From Desertimonas sp963732335 (GTDB lineage Bacteria > Actinomycetota > Acidimicrobiia > Acidimicrobiales > Ilumatobacteraceae), in the NCBI GenBank assembly GCA_963732335.1, contig CAVSZO010000005.1, positions 1 through 64,000 on the forward strand: DNA of 64,000 nucleotides. Direction: 5' to 3'. The notes under the pieces are model-generated. The model was not told the origin of the DNA and did no database searches. It saw nothing but the letters and a program-made list of their open reading frames with translations. The translations under genes were made by a program, and so were the position numbers. Shown here in pieces: positions 1 through 9,064 of this stretch. The first letter of the stretch is position 1. Each line of letters opens with the position of its first letter.

Positions 1-128
1 AACCGCGCCACCGCCCCACCCGATCTGGGCGGCCTCCGATTCGTTGGTCGATTTCCGGACGCCAACGTCCTCACAGCGACCAAAGAAGGCGCGCAGCGGC
101 GCCGGCGCCGACGGTGCGGCGGATGCCG

Positions 129-1144
129 TCAACGCAATCTGGCCTCGATGACACCGAGCCCGGCCGGCGACGCCGTCATCGCGACCTGCGTCAGCGTCGA
201 ACCCGGCCCGGCCGAGAAGTCCGGCGAACTCGGCGGCGGTCCGCTCCCGGGCCCCGAGCAGGAGGAGCATGTGCACGTCCATGCGGATCGCCGCCGGCCG
301 ATCGATGGCCCGCTCCGGCATGATCGCCTCGACGATCAACAACCGGCTGTCGCGGTCGCATCGCTCGACGGCAGGTCGTCAGGATGCGCCCGGCGTCGTC
401 GTCGTTCCAGTCGTGGAGCACACGCGACAGCAGGTAGGCATCAGCGCCCGCCGGCACGATGTCGAAGAAGTCGCCGGTCGACGCAATCGGCGCGATCGGC
501 GAGACCGGCGGACTCCAGGTCGGTCTCGGCGCCGGCGATCGCCGTCGGGGCGGTCGAGCAACACGCCGCGAACAGCGGGATGGCGCGGCGAGGATCGCCG
601 CCAGCAGGATCCCGCCTCCACCGCCGACGTCGACGAGTTGTTCGATGCCGGAGAAGTCGAACGTGTCGACCACGGCGCTGGCTTCCTGCTCGGCGCGTCC
701 GGCCATCGACGCCTGGAACGCCGCCTCATGGTCAGGGTGGTCCGCGAGGTGATCGAAGAACCGCTGCACCGTGGATCCGTTCGAAGGCCGTGCCCCGGCC
801 GAGCACGGTGTCGAGCAGCCCGGCGGCCGAGCCGTAGTACAACTCACCACGGACGATCGCCGCACCGCGCAACGACGGTCAGGCGATTCGCCGACCGGCG
901 TGAGGGCGAACCGCCCGTCATCCTCCTCGGACAGGACGCCTTCGATGACCAGACCGCGCAGCACGCGCACCAGCGCGTCGCGATCGGCGCCCACGGCGCT
1001 GGCGATCTCGGTGCCCGACCGTGGCCCGTCGGCGAGCACCGTGGCGAGGTCGAGCTTGGCGGCGACGTACAGCAACTGCGTGGTGACGAACCCGTCGAGC
1101 AGATGCAGCAACCTCCACGGCGGCGGCGTGGTGGCGTCGTCCAC
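129..1144 (-). CDS. SAM-dependent O-methyltransferase, family 2 type (frameshifted)
   Basis: Transfers a methyl group from S-adenosylmethionine to a hydroxyl of a small molecule; substrate unknown. The N-terminal dimerisation/winged-helix part reads LLHLLDGFVTTQLLYVAAKL and ends near LTPVGE; the SAM site VDVGGGGGILLAAI lies mid-gene and the family motif LLSRVLHDWNDDDAGRIL follows. The C-terminus (TLTQVAMTASPAGLGVIEAR) is in a different frame and gives the stop at 129. At least three or four frame changes (near 885, 780, 570, 190) are needed to read it through, so it is either a pseudogene or, more likely here, damaged by indel errors. GTG is the chosen start. It sits 30 bases after an oxidoreductase gene on the same strand. 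Confidence 0.7.
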
Positions 1145-1174
1145 GCACCACTCTGCCGCAATCGGACTGCTGGA

Positions 1175-1707
1175 TCAGAATCGGTAGCGAGTGGCCGCGC
1201 CGGGTTCCTCCCCGTCGTATGCGTACGCCTTGCGAGGGAGCGATGGGAGAACACATGCGCCTCGCCGGCTCGTGGCGGAACGCGCCGATCGGCGACGTCG
1301 AAGTGCCACTCCCCGCCGTACTTGGGCTTCCCAGGCGGCGGCGAGGTCACCGTCAGCGCGTCGTCGTCGGTGCCATTCACCCGCTGCGCTTCTCCCTCGA
1401 CGATCTACGTCGAGCCCGGACCAGCCGTTGGTTCCCGGTCGTCACGATCACGTTGGTCGTTAGTGGCGAGGTTTTCTGCTTTTTGCTCCTCGGGGCCCGA
1501 GTGGTCACGTGCACGGCGCCGTCCTTCCAGACGGCGATCACCGGTGTGACGTGGGGCCTCCCGTCGGCCCGCACAGTGGACAGCCAAGAGATGGCCGCGT
1601 GCGAGCGAACACGGACTCGGCACGATCCCAGCCGGTGGCGATCTGGCGTCAGGTCCGCTGTAGGGGGCATCGAGCTCGACGGTCGGTTCGGTGTTACGAG
1701 TCGTCAT
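1175..1707 (-). CDS. Pyridoxamine 5'-phosphate oxidase-family (FMN/F420-type) protein, frameshifted
   Basis: Small split-barrel flavin or F420-binding protein of the PNPOx superfamily. The segment AISWLSTVRADGRPHVTPVI, followed by VWKDGAVHVTT, is the typical strand pair of the family, and the C-terminal block KYGGEWHFDV ... AYDGEEPGAATRYRF matches the end of actinobacterial members. The start MTTRNTEPTVELDAPY, the core and the tail lie in three frames, so two or more indels are present. Length when rejoined is about 177 residues, normal for the family. It lies directly downstream of the DinB gene and upstream of the methyltransferase, all on the minus strand, so co-transcription is likely. 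The cofactor cannot be told from sequence alone. Confidence 0.7.
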
Positions 1708-1712
1708 GCTCG

Positions 1713-2332
1713 TTATCGACCTCCGCCGACCTCCGAACTCATCGCCGCCTGCTCCACGCGAGCCGCGGTAGCTCTCCCACCACGCCGCGTCGACGGACGG
1801 AAGGTTGTCGCTGTCGGCGCGATCGCCGGCCGCTCCATCGATCAGCTCGCGGACGATGTCGGCGTGTCCGGCGTGGCGACTCGGTTTCGTCGATGATGTG
1901 CACGAGGATGCGGTGCAGGGTCACCTCGTTGACGTCGTCGGGCCACCACGGCACGCGCCCGGGACTGTCGAGATCGAGCGTGTCGATCGTGACGTCGGAG
2001 TGCGCCCACACCCGGTGGTAGAGGTCGACGATGTACTCGCGCGACTCGTCCGCCCCTCGCCCACAAGTCGGAGTTGGGGTCGGCGTCCATGTCGCCTTTC
2101 CAGAGGCACGTTCGGGTTCGAACGGACGGCCGAACGTGACGCCGAAGTAGCCTGCTTCCACGGCCGCGACGTGCTTGACGAGACCCAGCAGGTTGGTGCC
2201 GGTCGGCGTCATCGGGCGGCGGATGTCGTACTCGGAGAGGCCATCGAGCTTCCAGAGCAGGGCCTTGCGCCCCCGTTGCAGGTATCGACGGAGGTCACCC
2301 TTCGGGTCAGCTTCGGCCACGCCGGACATCAT
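1713..2332 (-). CDS. DinB/DUF664-family protein
   Basis: Four-helix-bundle protein of the DinB-like superfamily, usually a metal-binding thiol-transferase-like enzyme of unknown substrate. The family signature is clear: LLWKLDGLSEYDIRRPMTPT near the N-terminus, then LGLVKHVAAVEAGYFG with the first ligand histidine, and HRILVHIIDETSRHAGHADI with the two later histidines. The frame breaks just after HIIDET, and the true tail (ELIDGAAGDRADSDNLPSVD) is in another frame; one more shift is needed to reach the stop I infer at 1713. Two adjacent ATG codons (2332 and 2329) are possible starts. The gene ends a few bases before the next minus-strand gene begins. Confidence 0.75.
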
Positions 2333-2421
2333 GTCATCGCCCGGCCGTCATGCTCGTCGCCGTGGTTCGCACCGGAGTCGGCTGGGTATCCGAAGGCCAC
2401 CAACAACGAGAGGAACCCCGA

Positions 2422-2568
2422 ATGTCAGACCCCGATCCGCAAGAGCCGATGGCGCCCCGGCCGATCGACCCCGTCGGGCCGGAACCTGTGCCGCCGACGC
2501 CGATCATCCCCGACCCGACAATGCCGGACCCGTCGGATCCCGAACCGACGCCCCCCGACAACTTCTGA
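2422..2568 (+). CDS. Small proline-rich acidic peptide (48 aa)
   Basis: A 48-residue open frame starting at an ATG preceded by a GAGAGG ribosome-binding site eight bases upstream. The peptide is almost wholly proline, aspartate and glutamate in short P-x-P and D-P repeats (for example PDPTMPDPSDPEPTPPDNF) with no cysteine, signal peptide or membrane segment. Such sequences are expected to be unstructured. No function is recognised. The good ribosome site and low-complexity composition favour a real gene over a chance frame, but the evidence is modest. It runs toward the DoxX gene, stop to stop separated by nine bases. Confidence 0.5.
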   Translation: MSDPDPQEPMAPRPIDPVGPEPVPPTPIIPDPTMPDPSDPEPTPPDNF

Positions 2569-2577
2569 GCGGGTTCG

Positions 2578-3054
2578 TCAGGCGCCGGGGAGGGTGTGGT
2601 AGGCGCCGCTGACGCCCTCGGCCACAGTCTGCGCCGCCCGGCCGGCAGCGCGGCGGCCCGACCAGAACACCGACGGTCGGCCGCCGGTGTCGAGGGCCGC
2701 CGCCATCACCCCAGCGAACAGGCCGGCGTCTCTGGCGACGTCGAGCAGCTGCCCCTTGCGCCGACTGGCATCGCGCTCCTCCCAGAAGCGGTTGTTGGTG
2801 AGCGTTGCCGGGACGAGCGTCGCCCCCAACACCAGTGAGGCGAGGCGCGGCACGAACCCGAGGATCAACATCGCCGCCCCGCCGATCTGCGCCCCGGCGG
2901 TGACCTTCATCAGGGTCTCGGGGCTCATCGCCGTCAGTCCGCCGTTGCTGCCGAGCGGCGCAGGCGTCGGCGCCGGCGCACGGAGCGCTTGGACGCCACG
3001 GACGATGAACGGGGCGGCGAGGAGCGGGCGGATCAACGTGCGCAGATCAAACAT
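2578..3054 (-). CDS. DoxX-family membrane protein
   Basis: A 158-residue integral membrane protein of the DoxX family (small four-helix membrane proteins, some linked to redox or thiol stress). The N-terminus MFDLRTLIRPLLAAPFIVRG and the central AGAQIGGAAMLILGFVPRLA are characteristic, and NNRFWEERDASRRKGQLLD is the conserved polar loop before the last helix. The ATG at 3054 was chosen because upstream in-frame sequence is low-complexity alanine and lies in the next intergenic space. The gene is intact. It faces the preceding small proline-rich gene and is followed upstream by an FmdB zinc-ribbon gene on the same strand. Exact role unknown. Confidence 0.8.
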   Translation of the reverse strand: MFDLRTLIRPLLAAPFIVRGVQALRAPAPTPAPLGSNGGLTAMSPETLMKVTAGAQIGGAAMLILGFVPRLASLVLGATLVPATLTNNRFWEERDASRRKGQLLDVARDAGLFAGVMAAALDTGGRPSVFWSGRRAAGRAAQTVAEGVSGAYHTLPGA

Positions 3055-3100
3055 GACAGCCCGATACCCGGTCAGTGGCGTCGGCAGACTCCGTGGCGGT

Positions 3101-3316
3101 TCAATTGGCGCAGCCGCAGCCGCCGCCACAGCAGCCGCTGGCGACGGCCGACGGTGCGCGAGCTGACGTAATTCCCGTCGCGGCGAACGTCGACAACAGC
3201 CGTACCGTGTCGTCGTGACCTTCGGGACACGTGGCCCTCGTGTCTGCGTCGCTCATCGCCCGGCGGACCTCGAAGCGCCGATCGCACGTCCGGCAGCGGA
3301 ACTCGTACAGGGCCAT
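3101..3316 (-). CDS. FmdB-family zinc-ribbon protein
   Basis: A 71-residue protein with the FmdB regulatory zinc-ribbon fold: MALYEFRCRTCDRRFEVRR carries the first CxxC pair, and CPEGH plus a terminal run of cysteines and glycines (CCGGGCGC) follow. Members of this family often sit beside unrelated metabolic genes and have no fixed assigned function in actinobacteria. The ATG at 3316 is the only sensible start. The terminal Cys-Gly tail is common in the family. Intact reading frame. It is divergent from the SNase-like gene downstream, with about 38 bases between the two starts. Confidence 0.85.
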   Translation of the reverse strand: MALYEFRCRTCDRRFEVRRAMSDADTRATCPEGHDDTVRLLSTFAATGITSARAPSAVASGCCGGGCGCAN

Positions 3317-3354
3317 CGACCAAATCGTACCGCCGGCCGTCGCGGCCGAACGGC

Positions 3355-4217
3355 GTGGCGACTCGCCCTGGCAGCAGCACTGGCCAGCGCCGTCGCCGCG
3401 GGTGTCGCCACCGGGCCAGCGACGGCGACCGCGCCAGCCCCGCCGCCTGGGGAGCCCTGGCTCGTCACCGACGTCGTCGACGGCGACACCATCGACGTCG
3501 CCCGCGGCGACACGAGGATGACGGTTCGCCTGATCGGCATCAACACGCCCGAGCGCGGCGAGTGCTGGTACGCCGAGGCGACCGAAGCACTGGTCGAGCT
3601 CGTCGGCAGCGGACCGGTGTGGCTGTACGTCGACACCACCGATGTCGACCAGTTCGATCGGGCACTGCGTTACGTCGTGAACGCCGACCATGACGACGTC
3701 GGCGGTCTGCTCGTCGAGCAGGGCGCGGCGATCGCCAGGAGTTACCCACCGGATACGGCCAACGACGACCGCTACGCACTGCTCCAGGAAGCCGCGCGCC
3801 GTGACAGTCGCGGGCTGTGGGCTCCCGATGCCTGCGGTGCCGCCCCGCCCGGCAGCTCGCAGTCGGCGGCCGGCATCACAACCAGCGTGCCGTGAGATAC
3901 GACATTCATCCCGACGCCGCCGGCGACGACAACGCCAACCTCAACGACGAGTGGGTGCGCTTCGTCGACGCCGGGATGACGCCGCTGCGGTCTCGCCGGA
4001 TGGGTGGTGCGTGGCGAGCCGTCGGCGCACCGCTACACGTTCGCCGGCCTCGTGCTCCCGCCGGACGGCGTGGTCACGCTGTTCACCGGTTGCGGCGTCG
4101 ACAACCCGACGGAGCGTTACTGGTGCCGCGCGGCTCGGCGGTGTGGACAGAACGGTGGCGACACCGTCTTCCTGCTGGACCCGGCGAGGCAAAATCGCCG
4201 TTTCGCGCACCTACTGA
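3355..4217 (+). CDS. Secreted thermonuclease (SNase) with C-terminal lamin-tail domain, frameshifted
   Basis: Predicted exported nuclease. After a hydrophobic signal (RLALAAALASAVAAGVATGP) comes a staphylococcal-nuclease domain: VVDGDTIDV, then MTVRLIGINTPERGE and DRALRYVVNAD, which hold the calcium-binding aspartates and catalytic arginine/glutamate region. A frame change near 3895 leads into a lamin-tail-like beta domain (DIHPDAAGDDNANLNDEWV ... RYTFAGLVLPPDGVVTLF ... GGDTVFLLDP). Two more indels are needed to reach the stop at 4217. GTG at 3355 is my best start but requires a frame change within the signal; it is uncertain. Lamin-tail domains are common partners of secreted bacterial nucleases and may bind DNA or the surface. 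It converges with the ADP-ribosylglycohydrolase gene. Confidence 0.7.
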
Positions 4218-4225
4218 GCGGATGA

Positions 4226-5723
4226 TCACGTCGCCGCCGAGCAATGGCTCGGCCGCCGCCAAGCCGTCGACGAGGAACGGCATCGGCCGCCGGCCGAGCA
4301 CCTCTTCGATGCGGGCGAGGGCAGTTGCCCTGTCGGCGCCGCGGGCCATGAGGTACCCGGCGGCGATCGTCGGGGTGCGGGTCTCGCTGGCCACACCGTG
4401 CACGAACACGCGCTGTCCGGCACCGGCCAGGGCCATCACCGTGCGGGCGGTGTCGGCGAGGACGAACGCCAGGTTCGGGTTGTCGTCGGCGGTCGAGTCG
4501 ATCAGCGGGGACGGTGAGGTGCTCGGCCGAGTCGGGGACGTCGGCGGTGCCCATGCGGCACAGCGACACGACGACCGTGGCTCCGCCGTCGACGGCTGAT
4601 CGGACGGCCACGGCGTTCCCGAAGGCCACGCCGTCGATCTCCCTCGCCATCGGCGAGAGGCCGAAAGCGCGCGACGTAACCAGGGACCATCTCGGCGCCG
4701 CCGGGCCAGCCCCGGGCATCCAGCAGGCCTTTGTCGCCCGCCAGCCTGGCGAGTGTTTCGAGGTCGCTGCACCGCAGTACCGGCTCGCCGTAGATCCGGC
4801 GGCCGTCGAGCACACGGCGCCGCCCGGGAGGCACCGCCGACGCCCCCCAGCCGCGCCCCGACCAGCGCTCCGCAGATCGCGGCCACGGTGTCGGTGTCGC
4901 CACCGCTCCGCCGCGGCCAGCTGCAGCGTGGCGACGATGTGGTGACAGTCGCTGTCGACGCCGCCAGTCCCTGCGGTGGTGATCGCCGCCACGGCGGCCT
5001 GGAGAGCGGCGACGACCCAGCCGTTGCTGGAGTGGAAGTCGGCGGGGTCAGCGGCTCGGCTGCCACGGTGATCCGCTGGTGCCAGAGCGTCGCGCGCCGC
5101 CGGCCATCGATCAGGTAGGCCCCGGCGAGCAACGCGGCGCCGAAGTCGAAGCGTTCGCTCGGCCTGGCGGTCGTGATCGCCCGCTCGATCGCCAGCGACC
5201 ACAACACGCATGCTTCGACGCTGTCTCGGTGCGGATGGGTTGCCGCGGCCACGTCGACGGCCAGCACGGCGACGGCGGCGCGGTCACCGAGGTGGGCCAG
5301 GGCGACCGGCCCGGTGCGCATCAATGCCCCGTTGCCGGCGGCGTCCGCGTGGCGTTCCTGATAGCGGGCCGCGGCGGTCCGGACGTTGTCGCCGGATCGG
5401 GCGGCGGTGCTGAGAACGGCAGGTTGTGGGTTTCTTGAGACGTCCCGCGGCCCGCTGCGAAACCAGTCGAGCATCGCTGTGTCGATGCGGTCCAAGTCGG
5501 TGCTGCCGTCGGCAAGGACCGTGAGCAGGGCGAGGGCCATCTGGGTGTCGTCGGTCCATTCACCTGGTTCCCATTGGAACTGCCCGCCGCCTTCCAGGTC
5601 GCACGGCGCCGAGGGGTTCGGACCGGCGAACTCGTAGGGCGCCCCCAGGGCGTCGCCAACCGCTGACGCGACCACCACGCAGACCGCTCGATCGATGGCC
5701 GCCGCCGGCCACGGGGTCGTCAT
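4226..5723 (-). CDS. ADP-ribosylglycohydrolase fused to a phosphatase-like domain (frameshifted)
   Basis: N-terminal ADP-ribosylglycohydrolase domain that would remove ADP-ribose from protein or small substrates using two magnesium ions: SAVGDALGAPYEF, WTDDTQMALALL, GNGALMRTGPVAL and GGDTDTVAAICGALVGARLG supply the metal-binding Asp/Asn/Thr residues. After a linker, a C-terminal domain (ALRRFGLSPMAREIDGVAFG onward) contains VFVHGVASETRTPTIAAGYL, which has the layout of a dual-specificity phosphatase loop H-C-x5-R-T, but the cysteine position is glycine (codon GGT). Several indels break the frame near 5010, 4900, 4670 and 4500. One further shift gives the stop at 4226; otherwise the frame overlaps the SNase gene. 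It follows add by seven bases and is probably co-transcribed. Confidence 0.75.
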
Positions 5724-5730
5724 CAAGCGG

Positions 5731-6754
5731 TCAGTCAGCGAAGTCGCCGACGAAACGACGCAGCTCGTCGAGGTAGCCGGCTCGGCGATCATCTTCGAGC
5801 CAGGACACGGCGAACGAGTTCTCCGCCAGCGTCACGACCTCCGCACTGCTCAGTTCGGCCGCCGCGGCCAACGCCAGGTAATTGTCGACGATGTAGCCGC
5901 CGAAGTAGGCCGGGTCGTCGGAGTTGACCGTCACCCGGACGCCCGATCGCAACAGTCCGGCGATCTCGGTGGCCTTCAGGTCCCGGTGACGAAGCGTTGG
6001 AGATCGGCAGCAGGTCAGCCCGATGCCCCGGGCGCGCAACTCCGCGACCAGTGAAGGATCCTCGACGATGTTCGTGCCGTGGTCGATGCGATCGGTGCGG
6101 ATGTCCTGGAGCACCGTGCGGATGTTGTCGATGCTGCCGACCTGGTCGATGTCGCAGTGCATCGTCAGTCGGTAGCCGAGCTGGCGGGCCCGGGCGAAAC
6201 GTTGGCGAACTTCTCGGGAGGATTGCCCCGTTCGTCGGAGTCGAGCCCGACGCCGACGATCATCTCCTTGAAGGGCACCGAGGCTTCGAGCGTCGCGGAG
6301 GCGCTCTCGGCGCTGTGGTCGCGGAGGAAGCACATGATCAGGTCGGCGTCGATGCCGAGCTCGGCGCCTTCGGCGGCGGCCTGGTGGTAGCCGGTGACGA
6401 CGCTCTCGAACGGCACACCGCGGGACGTGTGGGCCTGGGGGTCGAAGAACATCTCCACGTGACGGACGCCGTCGGCCACGGCGCGCTCGAGGTAGGCGCG
6501 GGCGAGGTCGTAGAAGTCGCGCGGTCGCGCAGCACGTCCATCGCCGGGTAGTAGATGGCGAGGAAGCTGGTCAACGAGTCGAAGTGGTACGTCGCTTCGA
6601 CCTCGGCGACCGTGCGCTGACCGATCTCCACGCCGTTGCGTTCGGCGAGCGCCAATTTCAGCGCCGGTTCGAGGGTTCCCTCGAGGTGCACGTGCAGCTC
6701 CGCCTTGGGCAGCCCGGTGACGAACTCCCGACTCGGTGTTGCAGGTAGCGCCAT
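5731..6754 (-). CDS. add: Adenosine/adenine deaminase (frameshifted)
   Basis: Zinc-dependent purine deaminase of the amidohydrolase fold, salvaging adenosine or adenine. GLPKAELHVHLEGTLEP carries the HxH metal motif; VRHVEMFFDPQAHTSRGV, TMHCDIDQ and TVNSDDPAYFGGYI (the catalytic Asp pair, usually SxDP) follow. The variant FFDPQAHT and the HCDIDQ motif are found in the branch related to adenine deaminases, so adenine may be the true substrate. Two indels (near 6530 and 6215) split the frame; rejoined length is about 341 residues, normal. Start ATG 6754. It lies between a MoaD-like gene and the ADP-ribosylglycohydrolase gene in a four-gene minus-strand run, a possible purine/ADP-ribose salvage unit. 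Confidence 0.85.
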
Positions 6755-6807
6755 GGGCGGCAGATTACCGATCGGCTCGTGCCGCGTCGGAACGCGGTCG
6801 GCGTCGC

Positions 6808-7104
6808 TCAGCCGCCGGACACGGCCGGGATGATCGACAGATCCTGGCCGGCGTGGATCGCCGTGGCCGGCCCATCATGATCGCGGACGTTCTCGGCCCC
6901 GACGAACAGGTTGACGTGACGGCGGGTGCGTCCCTGTTCGTCGCGGATGCGGCGTTCCAACGCTGGATGTTCGGCGGCGAGGGCATCGAGCACCGTCGTC
7001 ACCGTCGCCGTCTGGTCCGCCGCGTCACCGACACTCAACTCGACGACGGCGCTGCCGCCGACGAGGTCACGGAGCTGGGCGGGGACGCGGACTTGGACGT
7101 CCAT
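6808..7104 (-). CDS. MoaD/ThiS-family sulfur carrier protein
   Basis: A 98-residue ubiquitin-fold carrier ending in the di-glycine LSIIPAVSGG, the tail that becomes a thiocarboxylate in MoaD and ThiS proteins. The middle (VTTVLDALAAEHPALERRIR) and NLFVGAENVRDHDGPAT match the MoaD group. No MoaE, ThiG or E1-type activating enzyme is nearby, so the process it serves is not shown here. It starts inside the 3' end of the BNR-repeat gene (about 38 bases of overlap), which suggests translational coupling or an indel in that gene's tail. Intact. Confidence 0.85.
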   Translation of the reverse strand: MDVQVRVPAQLRDLVGGSAVVELSVGDAADQTATVTTVLDALAAEHPALERRIRDEQGRTRRHVNLFVGAENVRDHDGPATAIHAGQDLSIIPAVSGG

Positions 7105-8209
7105 CGCGCTCAGATCGACGTCGGCGCGGCGCGACCGACAGCACCGGGGGCAGATGCTGAGCGATCAGTCGCCAGGAGTCGCCGTCGTCGGTCGAGGCGA
7201 AGACCTCGCCGGTACGCGTGCCGAAGTACAGGCCGGCCGGATCCTGCCCGTCGGTGGTGAACCCGTCACGGAGCACACTCAGGTAGGCGTCCTGTTGGGG
7301 GAGTCCCTTCGTCAGCGGCTCCCACGTCGCGCCGGCGTCCGCCGTCTTCCACACAATGCACTGGCCGTCCGGGGTGCAGCGGAACATGTCGCTCTCCAGC
7401 GGCAGGAGGTAGGCGGTCGACGGCCGCGACGGATGGGCGACGACCGGGAACCCGAAGTCCATCCCGGCGATCCCCGTCATCGCCGTCCATTGCTCCCCGC
7501 CGTTGTCGCTGCGATAGATGCCGCCATGGTGCTGGAGATAGAGCCGCTCGGGATCACTGGAGTCACGGGCGACCTTGTGGACGCACTGGCCGAACTCGAG
7601 GTCCTCGCCATCGGGAACGAAGCCGACGACGATCCCGCGGTTGCTCGCCCGCCACGACGAGCCACCGTCGTCCGACAGGTAGACGCCGGCCGCTGAGATG
7701 GCGATCAACAGGCGTTGCGGATCGTCAGGGTGGACGAGCACGGTGTGCAGGCACAGGCCGCCTCCGCCGGGCTGCCACTGGGTGCGATGGGGGTGGTCCC
7801 ACAGCCCCTGGACCAGGGCGAAGCTGCGCCCACCGTCGTCACTGCGAAACAGGGCGGCGGGCTCGACGCCGGCGTACAGCACATCGGGCGCATCGGCCGG
7901 CCCGGGCGCCAGCTGCCAGATCCTGGCCAGCGACGCGTCGGTTCCGTCGGGGAACCCCAGCGCCGCGGCCTCGTCCTCGGTCCACGTTTCCCCGAGGTCG
8001 TCGGAACGCCGCAGCACGGGTCCCCAGTGGTTGCTGACCGATCCGGTGAACAGTCGTGTCGTGCCCGAGCGGTTGTCGATGCAGGTGGCGTAGACCTCCT
8101 CGCCGGGGAATGTCGGCCCGGTCAGATCGAAGTGGTCACGTCCATCATCGGAACTGAGCGCGAACAGGCCCTTCGTCGTCCCGACGAGGACGGTCGCGTC
8201 GGTCGTCAT
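7067..8209 (-). CDS. BNR/Asp-box beta-propeller protein (sialidase-like)
   Basis: A roughly 380-residue beta-propeller with six Asp-box motifs visible in order: SDDLGETW, SDDGGRSF, SDDGGSSW, SDNGGEQW, TADAGATW and STDDGDSW. This repeat occurs in sialidases and in non-enzymatic sensor or binding proteins of the WD40/YVTN/BNR group; the catalytic Arg triad and Tyr of true sialidases cannot be assigned with confidence. There is no signal peptide, so it is probably cytoplasmic. Start ATG 8209 (MTTDATVLVGTTKGLFALSS) was chosen as the first residue of the conserved propeller; 8236 and 8242 are alternatives. First gene of a minus-strand run with the MoaD-like gene, add and the glycohydrolase. Confidence 0.75.
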   Translation of the reverse strand: MTTDATVLVGTTKGLFALSSDDGRDHFDLTGPTFPGEEVYATCIDNRSGTTRLFTGSVSNHWGPVLRRSDDLGETWTEDEAAALGFPDGTDASLARIWQLAPGPADAPDVLYAGVEPAALFRSDDGGRSFALVQGLWDHPHRTQWQPGGGGLCLHTVLVHPDDPQRLLIAISAAGVYLSDDGGSSWRASNRGIVVGFVPDGEDLEFGQCVHKVARDSSDPERLYLQHHGGIYRSDNGGEQWTAMTGIAGMDFGFPVVAHPSRPSTAYLLPLESDMFRCTPDGQCIVWKTADAGATWEPLTKGLPQQDAYLSVLRDGFTTDGQDPAGLYFGTRTGEVFASTDDGDSWRLIAQHLPPVLSVAPRRRRSERDGRPSPRPRPAP

Positions 8210-8379
8210 TTGGCCAACGCCTGGTGAAGCAGTCATGGTCATGCGTTTCGGACCTCCTCCGTCCAGCGAACTCATCGCCCAAACTCTCCCCATCATCGCT
8301 CAGTTGCCGGTCGATGGACACAACGGGTTCGCCGTTCGGCTCACGCCAGGGCGGGCGTGCCGGCTCTACCCTCGCGGTG

Positions 8380-8979
8380 ATGGCTAGGCCGACTCGCTGG
8401 GTGACCGGCACCAAGGAGGGTCACACGCAGTGGTACGTCGAGCGGTTCCGCACGCTGGCCGCCGACGGCGCTGACCTCGGCGGCGAGGCCCGTCTCGTCG
8501 ACGCGATGGTGCCGCCCCGGTCGCGTGTGCTCGACGCCGGTTGTGGAACCGGACGCATCGGCGCCGTCCTGCACGATCGTGGTCACACCGTGGTGGGGGT
8601 CGACGCCGACCCCGGCCTGATCGAGGCGGCGATGACTGACCACCCTGGCCCGCGATGGCTCGTCGCCGACCTCAGCGAACTCGACCTGCCCTCGATCGGT
8701 GAGCCCGAGCCATTCGCCGCAGCAGTGCTGGCCGGCAACGTGATGATCTTCCTGGCGCCCGCCACGGAGACCGACGTGCTGCGCCGGGTCGCCGCCCACG
8801 TGGTTCCCGACGGGTTCGTCGTCGTCGGCTTCCGGCCGGGCGAAGAGCTCTCCGTCGACCGATTCGACGAGTGCGTGGCCGAGGCGGGGCTGCGGGTCGA
8901 GCACCGCTTCGCTACCTGGGATCTGCGGCCGTGGCACGACGACGCCGACTTCGCCGTCACTGTTCTTCGTCACGGGTGA
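8380..8979 (+). CDS. Class I SAM-dependent methyltransferase
   Basis: A 199-residue methyltransferase with the motif I loop VLDAGCGTGRIGAVLHDRGH, followed by VGVDADPGLIEAA (acidic residue that binds the ribose) and a motif IV-like stretch AAVLAGNVMIFL. Substrate is not predictable. ATG 8380 gives MARPTRWVTGTKEGHTQWYV, which is the conserved N-terminus seen in this group (the EGHTQWYVERF segment precedes the SAM fold); longer in-frame sequence upstream has no family character. Intact. It stands alone on the plus strand between two minus-strand genes and is followed by a 48-bp inverted repeat. Confidence 0.8.
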   Translation: MARPTRWVTGTKEGHTQWYVERFRTLAADGADLGGEARLVDAMVPPRSRVLDAGCGTGRIGAVLHDRGHTVVGVDADPGLIEAAMTDHPGPRWLVADLSELDLPSIGEPEPFAAAVLAGNVMIFLAPATETDVLRRVAAHVVPDGFVVVGFRPGEELSVDRFDECVAEAGLRVEHRFATWDLRPWHDDADFAVTVLRHG

Positions 8980-9002
8980 TCAGAGCGAGACCTCGTCCGA
9001 TG

Positions 9003-9050
9003 GAAGTCCCGACCACGCGGGCCGGAGTGAGCGCGATTTGTCGGGACTTC
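9003..9050. repeat. 48-bp inverted-repeat element, copy 1
   Basis: GAAGTCCCGAC, 26 bases, then GTCGGGACTTC: perfect 11-bp arms. It lies between the convergent ends of the methyltransferase and the thioesterase genes. Its reverse complement aligns with the copy at 10419..10466 in 39 of 48 positions with the same spacer length. It could form a hairpin, but no T-run follows. Confidence 0.75.
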
Positions 9051-9064
9051 GTCGTCGCGTCGCG

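Noticed and set aside
1..128. Possible gene at the left window edge
   Set aside because: No ribosome site or recognisable protein in any frame; only short shadow frames.
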